Positions 30,949 through 43,020 of a stretch of 64,000 nt of DNA are shown in pieces. This stretch comes from Engraulis encrasicolus (lineage: Eukaryota > Chordata > Actinopteri > Clupeiformes > Engraulidae). Within the stretch, counting starts at the first letter, position 1. Each line of letters starts with the position of its first letter. The notes under the pieces were generated by a model. It was not told the origin of the DNA and ran no database searches. It saw nothing but the letters and a program-made list of their open reading frames with translations. The position numbers and the translations under genes are program-made. The stretch lies in NCBI RefSeq assembly GCF_034702125.1, contig NC_085860.1, forward strand, positions 56,374,419-56,438,418, written 5' to 3'.

Positions 30949-32480
30949 CAAAGAGAGGAGGGTCCTGGAAAAGTTCAGACAGGGCCGGATCTGTGGTTAG
31001 AATATGCCAGTGTTTCTCAACAGTTTTTTTGATAATGTGGGCCTGGGGAGTGTAGGTGGTAATGCAGGACACTGAAAAACGTTTATCTTTTTTTACACTT
31101 TTTTTCAGGAGGTCAGCTCTGGACTTGGAAAAAGCATTCTGATATGCAGTATCCAAACATTGAGCTGTATAGCCCCGTTCAAGGAACCGCTGCTTCATTT
31201 CTACTGCCTTCTCAATGAAGTCATTGTCAGTGTGGCAGAGTCTTCTTAACCTATAAAATTGGCTTTTAGGTAGTCCATTTTTTAAAGCTCTTGGGTGTGC
31301 GCTGGTGGCCAAGAGAAAAGTGTTGCGATCAGTTTCTTTCTTATATAAGGTAGTAGTTAGACTCCCCTTATCTAGTATAATCCACATATCCAAGAAAGAT
31401 ACACGTGATTGGTCATATTCTAGAGTAAATTTTAAGTCAGAGTTACAACCATTTAGATATGTACCAAATGCTAACAGTTCTTCACTTGTTCCTTGAAACA
31501 AACAGAAAACATCATCCAGGTAACGATACCATTTAAGAATTTTTTGACTAAAAGGGTTCATATCAGAGTTAAAGACAAATTTGTGTTCAAAATACCCCAC
31601 ATATAAGTTGGCGTAATCAGGAGCAAAAGTGGAGCCCATAGAGGTTCCTTTCAGCTGTAAGTAGAATTCCCCTATAAATGAGAAGTAGTTTAGCTTCAGA
31701 ACCATGGAGGCCAGCTCAATGATAAAGTGACTAGGTGGGACATCCGTACGATCCTGGAGATAGAAGCCTAAGGTATCTAGTCCCCGGTCATGTGATATAT
31801 TTGTATAGAGGCTCTCAACATCTAAGGTAACTAACAGTATGTCAGCAGGTAAGTCTGTGATCTCTGAGATCTTATTAATAACATCAGTAGAATCCTTGAC
31901 ATATGATGGAAGTTGGCAGACATATGGCTTGATGAAGTGATCCACAAAATTAGATAATGGCTCTAAAAGTGAGTCATTGCTAGCCACGATAGGCCTTCCC
32001 TTAGGATTGACAAAACTTTTGTGGATTTTAGGTAACATATAAAATACAGGAGTCACAGGATGTTTACAGTTCAGAAAGGAATGTTCATTTTTAGATATCC
32101 AGTGCATTCTCAAGGCATTATCTGTAATATCTATGATTCTTCTCTGAAATTCTTTAGTTGGATTGCCACTTAGTCTTCTGTAGAATTCACCATCATCAAG
32201 TTGGCGATAGGCCTCTTTTTTATAATCAGCCATATTTTGCACCACAATAGCTCCGCCCTTGTCCGCGGCCTTGATAATTATGTTAGTGTCCTTAGAGAGT
32301 TCTGTAATAGCTGACTTTTCATCTGGGCTGATGTTTGAGTAATGGGCATTGTGTTTATAGTTCTCCAAGATTTCGCCCTCAACCATTCTGCAAAATGTTT
32401 GAATAGAGGGGTTTGGACAAAGAGGATTGAATTTACTTTTGTTTTTGATTTTATTATTTATTAAAATTTCAACTGTGTTT
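30949..32480 (-). pseudogene. Penelope-like element, reverse transcriptase portion
   Basis: The frame is open from about 32480 down into the MITE (the last 20 or so codons before the stop at 30869 are MITE sequence). Signatures: AADKGGAIVV, LPKIHKSF, KGTSMGSTFAPDYANLY and RYLDD (YLDD catalytic motif), then the Penelope-specific connector before the endonuclease. The ATG at 32386 is internal, and readable homologous-looking residues extend upstream to about 32480, so the 5' end is probably truncated. Together with 29566-30063 it forms one element in reverse orientation. Confidence 0.85.
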
Positions 32481-32511
32481 TAGTTGGAAAAAGGCACCTG
32501 TGTGACTGCAT

Positions 32512-32612
32512 GCTACTTACATGCCTGATGAATACCCTGTTGGGTCGAAACGTTGTATGACCTCAATACATTTTCAAACCGGAGCCCCAGTGTGCGGACT
32601 TCTACTTTTTTC
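32512..32612 (+). mobile_element. Inverted Penelope-type terminal module with hammerhead-like core
   Basis: CTGATGA, a short stem with ACCC/GGGT and loop TGTT, then GAAAC at 32524-32552, followed by CAGTGTGCGGACTTCT near 32590. It is in the orientation opposite to the adjacent RT gene. This suits the inverted partial terminal copies described for Penelope-like elements. Confidence 0.5.
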
Positions 32613-32639
32613 CCACTATCAGACGTGCCTTTGTCCAGC

Positions 32640-33140
32640 ACCTGGCCTCAGAGAGGTGGCATGTGCATACTTTTAGTTTTATGAGGACTGTATGCTACTT
32701 AGTCATGGATGTCTGTCTCCCTCTGCTGGTTGTTAATATAGTTACAACAGCGCTTACATCAGAATAAAAACATCTAAAAAGTAACAATAATTACTGTAAA
32801 GAAAAATAAAATAAAAGAAGGAAAGACAAGGAAGATGAGGAAGGCCTACACAACCACAACATGATGGGCAATTGAACTTAATTTAACATAAAAGCATCCT
32901 GAAAAAAAAACAAAGATTGGATTGTATTGTTTTGAACACCTTTCACAAAAGTAGATTTAGACTTGAAAATAAAATATAATATAGAATGAATATAATATAA
33001 AAAATATAATATGAATAACAATGTATTACAAAAATATAGCATTCATATTATTTTCATACTAACGTGTATTTTAGTCAAAATGTTTGATATATCAGTACAT
33101 TTCAATTTCGAACATTTATATTTTGCCATTTCCTTGACTT
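32640..33140. other. Intergenic, nothing recognised
   Basis: AT-rich. No supported gene. Confidence 0.35.
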
Positions 33141-33287
33141 AATGTCAACACATGTTTCAACCACTCCACCTCACCTCTCCATTCCCCCTCCACCACCATC
33201 CTCCGAATCCCATCTCCCTCTCCGTCTGTCCTCCCCTCCACTCCTTTTCTCTCTTCCGCTCACACTTTATCTCCTCCCGCTTCATCT

Positions 33288-33292
<5 letters not shown>

Positions 33293-33349
<57 letters not shown>

Positions 33350-33356
33350 AACACAA
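33293..33356. repeat. (CT)n(CA)n compound microsatellite
   Basis: A pure CT run followed by a CA run. Further CA arrays at 33480-33575 and 33658-33721. Confidence 0.95.
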
Positions 33357-33361
33357 ACACA

Positions 33362-33663
33362 ACCACAGGCTCCATCAGTGAGGTTGCTGCCATCCACCAA
33401 CCCAGTCTTCCTCCCTGTCCTCCCACCCCGTCCTCCCGCTGTGCCACCCTCTAACCCTCTAAACCGGTTGTCACTCACACTGACACACACACACACACAC
33501 ACACCATACTCTCTCTCTCTCACACACACACACACATACTGACACACATACACACCATACTGATACACACACACCCACACACACACGATATAAATACTGT
33601 AGAATTGTTTTAAAATGTATATTTTCCTTATGATCACACAGCACATTGTGTGCTCTACTGACA

Positions 33664-33723
<60 letters not shown>

Positions 33724-33990
33724 GATGTAAATACTGTGAAATTGTTTAAAACCGTTTAAAATGTTTATAACGTATATATTTATTTAACTTATTTTTGTGT
33801 TGTTTTTACATTTCATACATGTTGTAGTGTAATTTATGTGATCATACAAAATGTTCATATGCTTGTTTCTACCTGTTACCTGTTACCTTTTGCATCAAGA
33901 ATTTGGGATCCTTCACGTCATGTTTGATTTCACGTTTCATTCCTGTGGTGTCAATAAAATATTTTCATTGCATTTGAAAATGGCTCTGCT
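33362..33990 (+). pseudogene. 3' fragment of a DDE-transposase-like gene (array copy A)
   Basis: 33362-33441 matches the last exon of the main copy (39557-39637, AGGTTGCTGCCATCC shared), followed by the same CA arrays and 3' tail (ATAAATACTGTAGAATTGTTTTAAAATG). It continues into AT-rich sequence with CAATAAAATA near 33951. Upstream exons are absent. This shows the gene is, or was, tandemly duplicated. Confidence 0.7.
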
Positions 33991-34071
33991 TATTACCTGT
34001 TTTTTACATAACAATTCCATATTTAAGTGTTTTACACTAACTGTGTAAAAAGGGTAATTTTTTATCGACAG

Positions 34072-37000
34072 AGGAGTGGTGACTCTGCTGAGCGACCGCC
34101 TCAACGCCGTGTCGATGAGCAAGGTGCAGCGGCTGCTGAAACAGGGCCACGACGAGTGGTACATCGAGCGGCGTGACCTGTACCTGACTCTCCTGTACGA
34201 CGCGCACACAGCTGGCTCTTCGTCGACGGCAGCCTCATCCTCCTCGCAGAAGGGCATCCTCGCCTTCGCCAAGCCTGCAGGGACGTACACCCCTCCCATT
34301 CCCCAGTCTCCTCTTCCATCTGCCCGGGTGCTGAGGCGAGCACACCTCATCATGGAGATGGAGAAGATGCCAGTGTACCGCAGCGAGATCCTCAGCATGA
34401 CTGGAGAAATCCTCTGCATAGACGGCACAAGAAAGGTATGCACGCAGCCATCATGTTATGGTAAAAAAAATACAGATGTGTCTCAACTAGTGACATTAAT
34501 GTAATGTAATGATGTGTATGTTTTGATTTGGTCTGTTTTATGACAGATCCTGAAGAAGATCTACGGGGAGGGCCAGGGCACGATGCAGTACCTCACCAGC
34601 GTCCTGAACGAGTGGGGTCAGTTCCTGACGACGGTGGTGGTGGCAGCTGAGTCCGAGGGCTGCTATGCACGCATGGCCAGGGGTCTTGTGGCTCGCTTCG
34701 AGCGTGCCAACGCTCCAGCCCCGAGAGTCATCTACGCCGACAACAACTGCTGCCGGTACATTTTAATTTCATTCATTCCATCATAGCGTAATGATATTTC
34801 ATCACAATGTAATGAATTTAAAATAATTAATTCAGGTAATTATAATAGCACATGACAAGTTATTTTAGTGAAACACTATTGCATAGATACTTTGTAGATG
34901 CATGCTATTTTTTTTCCATGTCATTTCAGTGACAGTGGCTCATCGTTCCTGGAGACCCTCTTCAGTGACTGGGTGAAGAGGGGTACTGTGGTCCGCCTCG
35001 ACATCAGGCACTGGCTGCACCGCTGGGATGCCGTCGTTATAAAGCAGAGCCACGCCAAGTACGGCGTGTTCATGAGTGCCATGGCGGGGGCGGTGTTGGC
35101 CTACAACAGGGGGGACATGTTGCTCTTGGTCCAGGCGGTGCGGAAGGGCAACGAGCAACTGTACGCCAACCACACGGACCAGCAGATGCTCGCCTTCCTC
35201 AAGCCGTCGCAGATCAAGAGCTACGTGAGGCGCATCACGAGGGGTGTTGAGGTAACTATTTGTAATAAGTTTGTAATAGAAACGCATCATGTGTAATAAA
35301 GCTGTGTTATATGAATAACATTTCTAATTATACCTTTCCCACCTGTGCGTTACAGGAGACTGCTGCGACCGTGGACTCCATCCTTGATGAGTTCAAGGGA
35401 CCAGCAGGCCTCGACATCGACGGCATCCCCCTGTTCAAGTCCGCAGACGCCGTGGATGCGCATTGGGCGACAGCGAGCAAACACCTCGGATGCATGCAGG
35501 CAAGTTCATTTGTGAATGGGTCAAGACAGATACAAGTATGGCCATGTATAGACACATTTAGATTAGATTGGATGGGCCAGAGTAATCCTGAACCTCGTAC
35601 TGTGTTGTGTGTTGCAGGACCCCCCTGGTGTTCCACTGTACGTGGCAGTGAGGACGGTGACACTGAATGGCGTGAAGCTGCAGAGGTACAGGTGCCGGCG
35701 TGGCAGCAATTCCTTGGAAGGGCTGCACTCGCATCTAGTCCACGCCATACCATCTAACAGATGCGGCATCATGCCATTTCAAGTGAGTAATGAAAACAAA
35801 ACGCTTTGTCAACATCGTCAATTTTCATTTTCAAGTCTTTGTTTATTAGTTTTTATCAAAAATGTTATGTACAAATAGACAACATTATGCTTAAAGAAGG
35901 GCAACTTTCATTTTCAACTACAATAACGCCAGAAATGTGTTACATGCAATGTGTTTCAGGTGTACCTGATCGCCTTCGCCGTCCAGTGGAACGCCAGGAT
36001 GGAGTCCCTTCGCGTCGACTGAGGTCGTGGTCGTCAGACGAGTTGTGTGGACGCTGCAAGGATCCAGCGAATGAATCGCCAGGCGGAGCTGCTCTTTGGC
36101 AAGGAGCACGTCTTTGAGACTAATTTCGCTGCGCCTCTGCCGTACCCTGACGACTACAACCACCCGGACGAGGAGGAGCTGCTTGGCGTGGAGTATGCCA
36201 TGTGCCAGTCCACCGCTTTCACTGCGAGGCACTACTACGCGCAGAAAGGTACAGCATTTTTCATCACACAACAATATATACGAAAATCACCTGCCCGCTA
36301 ACTGTCTGCTGCTCGTCACTACTAATCACAATGTAACTCAACACAATGTAATGTTTTTCAGCTGAGGAGGAGCAGTGCAGGAAGGACGAGGAGGAGGGGA
36401 AAGGGGAGTCTGCTGCTGAGGAGAGGGACGAGGAAGAGGAGGACGAGCAGGCTGACGAAGGTGTCGGAGGCATGTCGGAGGAGGACCCCATAGACCACGT
36501 CTGTGAGAAGCACGTGGTCCTCACTCAGGCCGAGCAGGTGGAGGAAGAGGACGACCCCGCTTTGCAGGATGTCCTGGCCAGCCAACGCCATCTCCATCTG
36601 CCTGGGATAGAGGAAGTGGAGGCCCATGCGTCGCTTCTCCTCCAGCTGGCAGATGACAGCGACGACCACCACCACCTCGTGCCCGCCGCGCTGAGGCAGC
36701 AAATCGCCACGGCTGCTGCCGCTCTCCACGACCACGACCGCTCTGGCGCCAACTTCGCCAAGAAGTACGAGTCCAGGTGGGGCTACACCCTCTTTGGCCG
36801 TTGCCTCGGAGCCGACACGCCAGAGACCAGCGCGGCCCAGAAGACCAAGTTTGGCTGGATGAGGTACCCCCAAGCAGCGCAGGTGACCGAGGAGAGCCGC
36901 CTTCTGTACCTCCTGATTAAGATGCTGCAGCACCATCCCACCTGCAGCAAATTCCACTCGTCTCCCAGCAAGCTGACCTCGTCCATCAAAGGCCAGTACA

Positions 37001-39994
37001 AGAGGATCGCCGACAGAGTGAGGGACGACACGGTCCTGGGCAGCCTCGCCATCCCGCTGCCCAACATAAAGGCCAAGTCCATCAGTAACTTTTTCAGGAG
37101 GGAGGAGAAGATGGCCAACTTCAGGGCAACGGTCAGGCCAAGAGTGAAAACTCATCGGGATGTCCTGTCAGGCCAACCAATGCCTGATGCCCCTGCCCTG
37201 CCGTCGTCACTGCCACCACCAGACAGGCCTCAGGTGCAGTTCCAGGAGCCTCACCATGTCGCTGGCAAAAGGCGTGGCGAAAAGCGGAGGTAAGCTCTTC
37301 ACTCACATTATCCGTTTATTTTTTTGTGGAGAGCTGTACTGAATTGCACTGTATTATAATATATCACTGATTCTTGAAAGTTTGGCAAAAACATGTCCCT
37401 GCAGTAAAATATTAATTCTGTTGAAAATCAACTAAATTTTCACAAACAAAATGAACCCAGGTAATGGCCAAGGGGTCTGTCACACGAATACACAGTTGTT
37501 TGAAATATTTAAGTGTAATTTTATTACTTTTCATGGCTATAAACCTGTCCACACCCTGTAAAAACGCCTGTCCCAAGGACTGACATCATCATTTCAATTG
37601 ACTTAAAATACAAAAATCACTAACAGAATTGAACAATATCACCATGATGTGGAAGACCATATTAAAGTGGTTCTACAGATGTGCACATAGTGGATGTAAA
37701 ACAATATTTACTATTATTAACTGATTGCTCAAAATGTGTCCAGCATATTGGTCACCACCGTCAGATTTTTTCTAAAAGACAATAAAATCAGGTATGCACA
37801 AGGTAATTTTCATTACTGAGGACCCCTTTTCAAACCTTCAGCTCTACTGCCTACTTCACCATCACTGAAGCTCCTGTAAGTTTATTATTTTGTCCTCAAT
37901 TTGTTTATTTGTTTGGACACTGGTACTGTCCCAACCATAAACTGTCAACACCGTCGGGGGTTTTAATAGTATTGTATTACATTAATGTTAATAAATATAA
38001 TTTTTTTCAGAAAAGGTATGAAGCACCCAAGAAACAGAGCGAAAATGAAATGGCTAATGTGAACAAACAATGCATAATATATAAAAGAGTGGGGTATTTT
38101 GTCTCACACCGTCAGATGTCACCACCGTCAGATTTTGTTCTGCTCATCATGTTGTTCCATATTTTACTAAATTGTGCTGGTTAATGAAACATTACTAGGC
38201 ATGTTAGTAATAATTGTGATCCAAAATGATACTCTAGCCGCCACTGAGGTGCATTTGGAGGTTTTTTTGTCAGAAAACCTGACGGTGGTGACATCTGATG
38301 GAGTTCACCAAAAAACACATATTTTACGTGTTTTTGACATGTTTTAAGAATATGCATACAATAAGTATCTACAGTTATGTTGAATTGTTTAAAGTAATTC
38401 ACTTTAATACAGTAAACATGTGTTTTTACTTCTAATTCTGTCTGCCGCTGTTGACAAAACAAGAAAGAGCCCATTTTATGAAAAATGTTAAACATGGGGA
38501 GCTTGGCCAATGCATTCACTGCACAGCCAAGACCTACATCTATGATAATACACCTCTATTTGGATTTGAACAACTTAAAAGCTGTTTTTACCACATTTTC
38601 AACAACCAGTGGCTTACTTCCTAGATAATCTAACTAATGAAGTAAAAAGACATGCTCATACTGTGCACACACAAAAATAAAGTGTTTATGCAAGATGCCA
38701 TTGACTTGAGAGGGCTATTTATTTTGCTAAATGCAGGTACTAATTAGGCCACTTTCACCACTCTCAGATTACTGTCACCACCGTCAGTTCTTAAGTCACC
38801 ACCGTAAGAAGGAGTTTTGGACATTTTAAAGGAATGTGCTTACAACATTTTCCTTAGGAGTTGTTGAAATATCAAAGTAATAGCCAATTTAAGCCTACAC
38901 GAATATTTGTGAAATTACAAAAAATTGTTTGTTGTATTTAGGCGTTAAGTAAGCATCGTTTTACGGTACATATTTTAAAATTAGAACACATGAAACAGTA
39001 TTAAAATAGAACAAAAGTGAATTTTCAACATTTAAAGGCATATGTGTGAACCAAAAAATACACATAATCACTTAAAAACTCCAGATACATATGCAACCAA
39101 ATCAATACAATTTTAATAACTTTTAATTGTGTCTGACGGTGTTGACAAAAAACAAGCTATGGTCGGAGAAAAGCCTGATTTCTGAAAAAAATACATAATG
39201 GGGAGATTGGCCTTGTGCATTTCTGAAAAGCCAAGACCTTAGTCTACAAGGATATACCATATAATTTTGTAATTCACTTTGTTTTTTTCTGTCAACATTA
39301 CAACCTGTTTTAGCCACTTTCTCAAGAATCAGTGATATGATACTCACAGTATTGTGCTTGTGTGTGTGTGTGCGTGTGTGTGTTTTCTTCTATTTTTTAC
39401 AGGTTGGACTTTGAAGAGCCACAGCTGCAGCCAGAGCCACAGCCAGACAGTCAACCAGGGCCTTCACACCGCACTATCCAGCCCACGCTTGCCACTGCAT
39501 CCTACGTGCCATCTGCCGTGGCAAAAGCACCTGTCCTCCTGGTGCTGCCAAGCCAACCACAGGCTCCGTCAGTGAGGTTGCTGCCATCCGCCAACCCTGT
39601 CTTCCTCCCTGTCCTCCCACCCCGTCCTCCCGCTGTGAAACCTGTGATGCCCAACAAGTCCAGTAAGCCATATGGGGCTTGCAAGGTGCCGCAGTGTGGG
39701 GGTCAGCGCAAGAAATACACCCCTTCCAAAGACAAGGTGGCTGGAAGCAGCCAGAAGATATTCACCTTTTGCCCCTCCACCAATATGTCCACCACACCTG
39801 GCTTCGAAGGTGTAACGTACAACAGCTATGAACACTTTAAAAACAGTGGTGGACCAGGAGCTGGAGAAGAGGAGAGCCACCCTCTAAAACTGATGTGGGT
39901 TGCAATGACTGTCTGTCTGTCACTCACACTGACACACACACAGGCACACACACACACACATGCGCACGCACACACACACACACACACACACTGA
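34072..39994 (+). pseudogene. Multi-exon DDE-transposase-like gene, nearly complete (array copy B)
   Basis: Eight coding exons with compatible phases: 34072-34435, 34547-34755, 34930-35251, 35356-35499 (GC donor CAG|GCAAGT), 35618-35782, 35960-36248, 36362-37289 and 39403-39994. The N-terminus is open at an acceptor, so an upstream exon may be missing. Acidic candidates: DGTRK (end of exon 1), YADNNCC (end of exon 2), then RLDIRHWLHRW in exon 3, as in DDE transposase folds. Exon 7 has an acidic low-complexity start. Exon 8 is Pro-rich with a Cys motif (YGACKVPQC then FTFCP) and runs into CA repeats. TGA at 36020-36022 is in frame, and copy C has GGA there. It resembles a large family of uncharacterised teleost multicopy proteins (I recall the label DUF6729, tentative). 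Exons are GC-rich against AT-rich surroundings. Confidence 0.65.
37355..39345. mobile_element. TIR element in intron 7 of the DDE-like gene
   Basis: Inverted ends ATATCACTGATTCTTGA (left) and its near complement TCAAGAATCAGTGATAT (right), followed inward by AAGTTTGGCAAAAACA / TGTTTTAGCCACTTT. The interior repeats CACCGTCAG in both orientations at least seven times and has two direct copies of about 220 bp (38416-38640 and 39117-39345). No transposase ORF. Confidence 0.6.
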
Positions 39995-40024
39995 CAGACA
40001 CATACACGCTGACACACACACACA
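39905..40024. repeat. CA microsatellites
   Basis: ACACAC arrays interrupted by GCGCACGC and CTGACA, at the end of the gene-like unit. Confidence 0.9.
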
Positions 40025-40235
40025 AAGAATGATGTAAATACTGTGAAATTGTTTTAAAATGTGCCTTTGCACTATGAGTGCACAGTACATTGGGTGCTGT
40101 ACTGTATGACACTGTAATATAGTGTATGGTACTTACAGTATTGTGCCTGTGTGTAACATATAACAGTTATGAACAATTTAAAACTGTGGTTGATGGGGAA
40201 CTCGAGAAGAAGAGAACCTCCCTCTAAACATGTTG
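40025..40235 (+). pseudogene. Further copy of the array's 3' exon end
   Basis: 40150-40235 repeats the end of exon 8 (ACAGTTATGAACAATTTAAA against ACAGCTATGAACACTTTAAA at 39826). It continues after the hAT element at 41204-41346 with GGTTGCAATGGCTGTC and the same 3' tail as copy A. Confidence 0.65.
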
Positions 40236-41195
40236 TAGTGAAGGGCATGGCGATTCTTTCGCGCCAGTTCGTTCTCTTCGTTCAGTTCTGCTGAGGAATT
40301 CGTTCGTTCACAGTTCGTTCAGTCGTTCATTTTGATTACGTAATGCCACAATGCAGGAGAGCAAGGGGTGAATGACGAGGGAACTAGTTCAGTGAACGAG
40401 AGGAGGAGGGGGGCATTCATACTTTGCCTGTGTGCTTCTCATGTCCAAACATATCAACTTAACTCATTTTGCCTAGTTATATTATTTATTTAACAGCAGC
40501 ACACATTTAAAAAAGCCCAATTACAAGCTGTTTTTAACCAAAAAGTATGCCTTCGTCTCTGCCACGTTAAGTTGTTTATTCGTGGTCATGGAGACTGTTG
40601 CTATGCGCCCAGGCTGGTCTCTCGTTCGCGGGCTCAATACAGTTCGTTCTCGCTGTGCTGTGTAGATCTAAGGTGCTCCTCGTGTCTAAACATATCACCT
40701 GAAACCTATTTTGCAGATTAATTTTATGTACTGAACAGTATCACCCATTAAAAAAAGAATAAAATATCATTTACAAGTGGCATTTCCAACTAGAAATGCC
40801 TTTGTCTCTGCCACGTTAAGTTGTGTATTCGTGGTCATGGAAACCATTGGCTGCAGTTCACTGGCTCCTCGTTCAGGAACGAGAGCTCAGCTCGTTCAGA
40901 GCTGTGAACTGTGGACTATGTGAACTGCTGCGCTCTTCTAAATTATGAACTAAATACCCGGTATGTGTAAAAACTCTGGTAATATTAAGATATCACATTA
41001 AGAGATAAAGTGGTGCCCCTTTGCGCAGATTAAAATGCTCATTGGATGACCACTTCTGCTACTGTCTGACTGACTAGTGACAGACCGGTGATTCACCAAC
41101 GAACGAAGTGAACGAGAGGCGGGGAACTAGTTCGCTTCGTTCACTTCAAAGACTCGTTCAAAACGAACGGTTCGTTCGTGAACGACACATTACTG
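40236..41195. mobile_element. hAT-type nonautonomous element, 960 bp
   Basis: Rich in CGTTCGTTC/GAACGAAC in both orientations. The right end is TTCGTGAACGACACATTACTG. It is flanked by a perfect 8-bp duplication ACATGTTG (40228-40235 and 41196-41203). The interior repeats a 60-bp block twice (CTGCCACGTTAAGTTGT at 40560 and 40807). Confidence 0.8.
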
Positions 41196-41346
41196 ACATG
41201 TTGTTGGTTGCAATGGCTGTCTATCTGTCACTCACACTGACACACACACACACAATGATGTAAATATTGTGAAATTGTTTAAAAACGTTTTAAATGTTTA
41301 TAACTTATATTTATTTAACTTATTTGTGTGTTGTTTTTTACATTTC

Positions 41347-42267
41347 AACGCCATTCCATCAAACAGATGCGGCATCATGCCATTCCAAGTGAGTAATGAA
41401 AAGAAAACTCTGACAACATCAGCAACTTTCATTTTTCTTTATCTTTAAACAATTTATTAAATTGTTTTTTCAAGTATGTTATGTACAAATAGGTTACAAA
41501 AACCTTGACAACAAAATAACATTATGCTTAAAGAAGGGCAACTTTCATTTTCATGTCCACCTCTGTCCGGCAACTACATACTAACGCCAGAAATGTGTTA
41601 CATGCAATGTGTTTCAGGCGGTTACGTGGCGCTATTCTGACATGTCGCTATTCCGACGTTAATGTCTATTGTCGGAATACCGACATGTTTTCCACCTTCC
41701 GCCGCTATTCCTACATGCCGCTATTCCGACATCCCTAACCTTAACCCTAACCCCTAAAAAGTGTCGGAATAGCGGCATGACGGAAGAGCGGCATGTCGGA
41801 ATAGCGATTGCCCCCCGTTTCGGGCGTACCTGATCGCATTCGCTGTGCAGTGGAATGCCAGGATGGAGTCCCTACGTGTCGATGGAGGTCGTGGTGGCAA
41901 GACAAGCTGTGTAGACGCTACAAAGATTCAGCCAATGAATCGGCAGGCGGAGCTGCTCTTAGACAAGGACCATGTCTTGAAGCCGAACTTTGTTGCGCCT
42001 TTGCCATACCCTGACAGCTACAGCCACCCAGACGAGGAAGAGCTGCTTGGTGTGGAGTATGGCATGTGCCAGCCAGTCCACTGCATTTACTGCAAGGCAG
42101 TACTACGCGCAGAAAGGTACAGCATTTTTCATCACTCAACAATCTATATTAAAATCGTCTGCCCAGTAACTGTCTGATAACCTTGTACTCATCACTGTTA
42201 ATCACAATATAATGTTTTGCAGCTGAGGAGGAGCAGTGCAGGAAGGAGGAGGTGGTTGAGCGCTGTT
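41347..42267 (+). pseudogene. Rearranged fragment of the DDE-like gene (array copy C)
   Basis: Contains the end of exon 5 (GATGCGGCATCATGCCATT), its intron, exon 6 and the first bases of exon 7 (AGGAGGAGCAGTGCAGGAAGG). It is fused upstream to a 3' tail of another copy, so exons 1-4 were lost. Exon 6 here has GGA where copy B has TGA. A small element (about 41618-41824) sits at the exon 6 acceptor. The copy then ends in frame disruption. Confidence 0.75.
41618..41824. mobile_element. Short palindromic MITE with CGCTATTCCGACAT repeats
   Basis: Inserted exactly at the exon 6 acceptor of copy C. CGCTATTCYGACATG recurs in direct and inverted orientation, and the interior has a CCCTAA-like patch. 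Flanking GCG on both sides could be a 3-bp duplication. Confidence 0.6.
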
Positions 42268-42789
42268 AAGAACAGTTGAGGCGTGGAAGGCCTTTCCAGG
42301 ACCAACACTGCTCCTCTGCACCTTCCACTTGCTGCAAGCAGTGTGGCGATGACTGGAGCAAGGAGCAGTGTTGCCAAAAGAAAATCAGCGAAAGTCGCTA
42401 TGGGCTTGCTGAAAAGTCGCTAGAAGACGTCAAAATGACATGCACAACGCACTGATCTACAGAAAACGTTCCCACATGCCTTCGTCCACAGTACAAATGG
42501 GCGGTGCTAGCTACTTTTAGGAGATCAGAGCTAATCTGCAGCCCTGCTTAAAGGGGCATTCCACCGGTGGAGACATGAATATGTTACTGAAAGTGGGTCA
42601 TATTTATAGTAGAATAGTAACATACATTTCTAATTTGGTGCCTTATTAGCCAAGAAAAGGCAGAAAATTACTTTTTAGTGCTTGTGGATTTGTGACAACA
42701 ATCCCCATAATGCACTGTGATGCTCAAGTTCCACAGGCCACACCCAGTTATTTGGGACTCTATGAATCATCCCTCCCTCAGCTTGCAGG

Positions 42790-42987
42790 CAGTGTTGCCA
42801 GATTGGGCTGTTTCCCGCCCAATTGGGCTGCTTAGGATGGTCGTGTGCGGGTAAAAATTGCATTTAGCAGGAAAACCCGCCCAATTTTAGCCATAGAAAT
42901 CAATAGAATTGGGCGGGATTTTGAGCTTCTAGGCTGGTTTTGAGCATTTTTTGGGCTGGAAATCATCAGCCCCATCTGGCAACCCTG
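42790..42987 (+). mobile_element. hAT MITE, 198 bp (copy 1 of inverted pair)
   Basis: Ends CAGTGTTGCCAGAT / ATCTGGCAACCCTG. Flanks CTTGCAGG / CTTCCAGG (7 of 8). Confidence 0.85.
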
Positions 42988-43020
42988 CTTCCAGGTGCAT
43001 CACAGTGGGACAGACATCAC

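Noticed and set aside
33142..33722. ORFs of Ser/His/Thr or Cys/Val repeats
   Set aside because: Direct translations of CT and CA microsatellites.
34898..35296. ORF running through a splice acceptor as one 132-codon protein
   Set aside because: The phase-compatible acceptor at 34929 and donor at 35252 define the exon. The ends of the ORF are intron.
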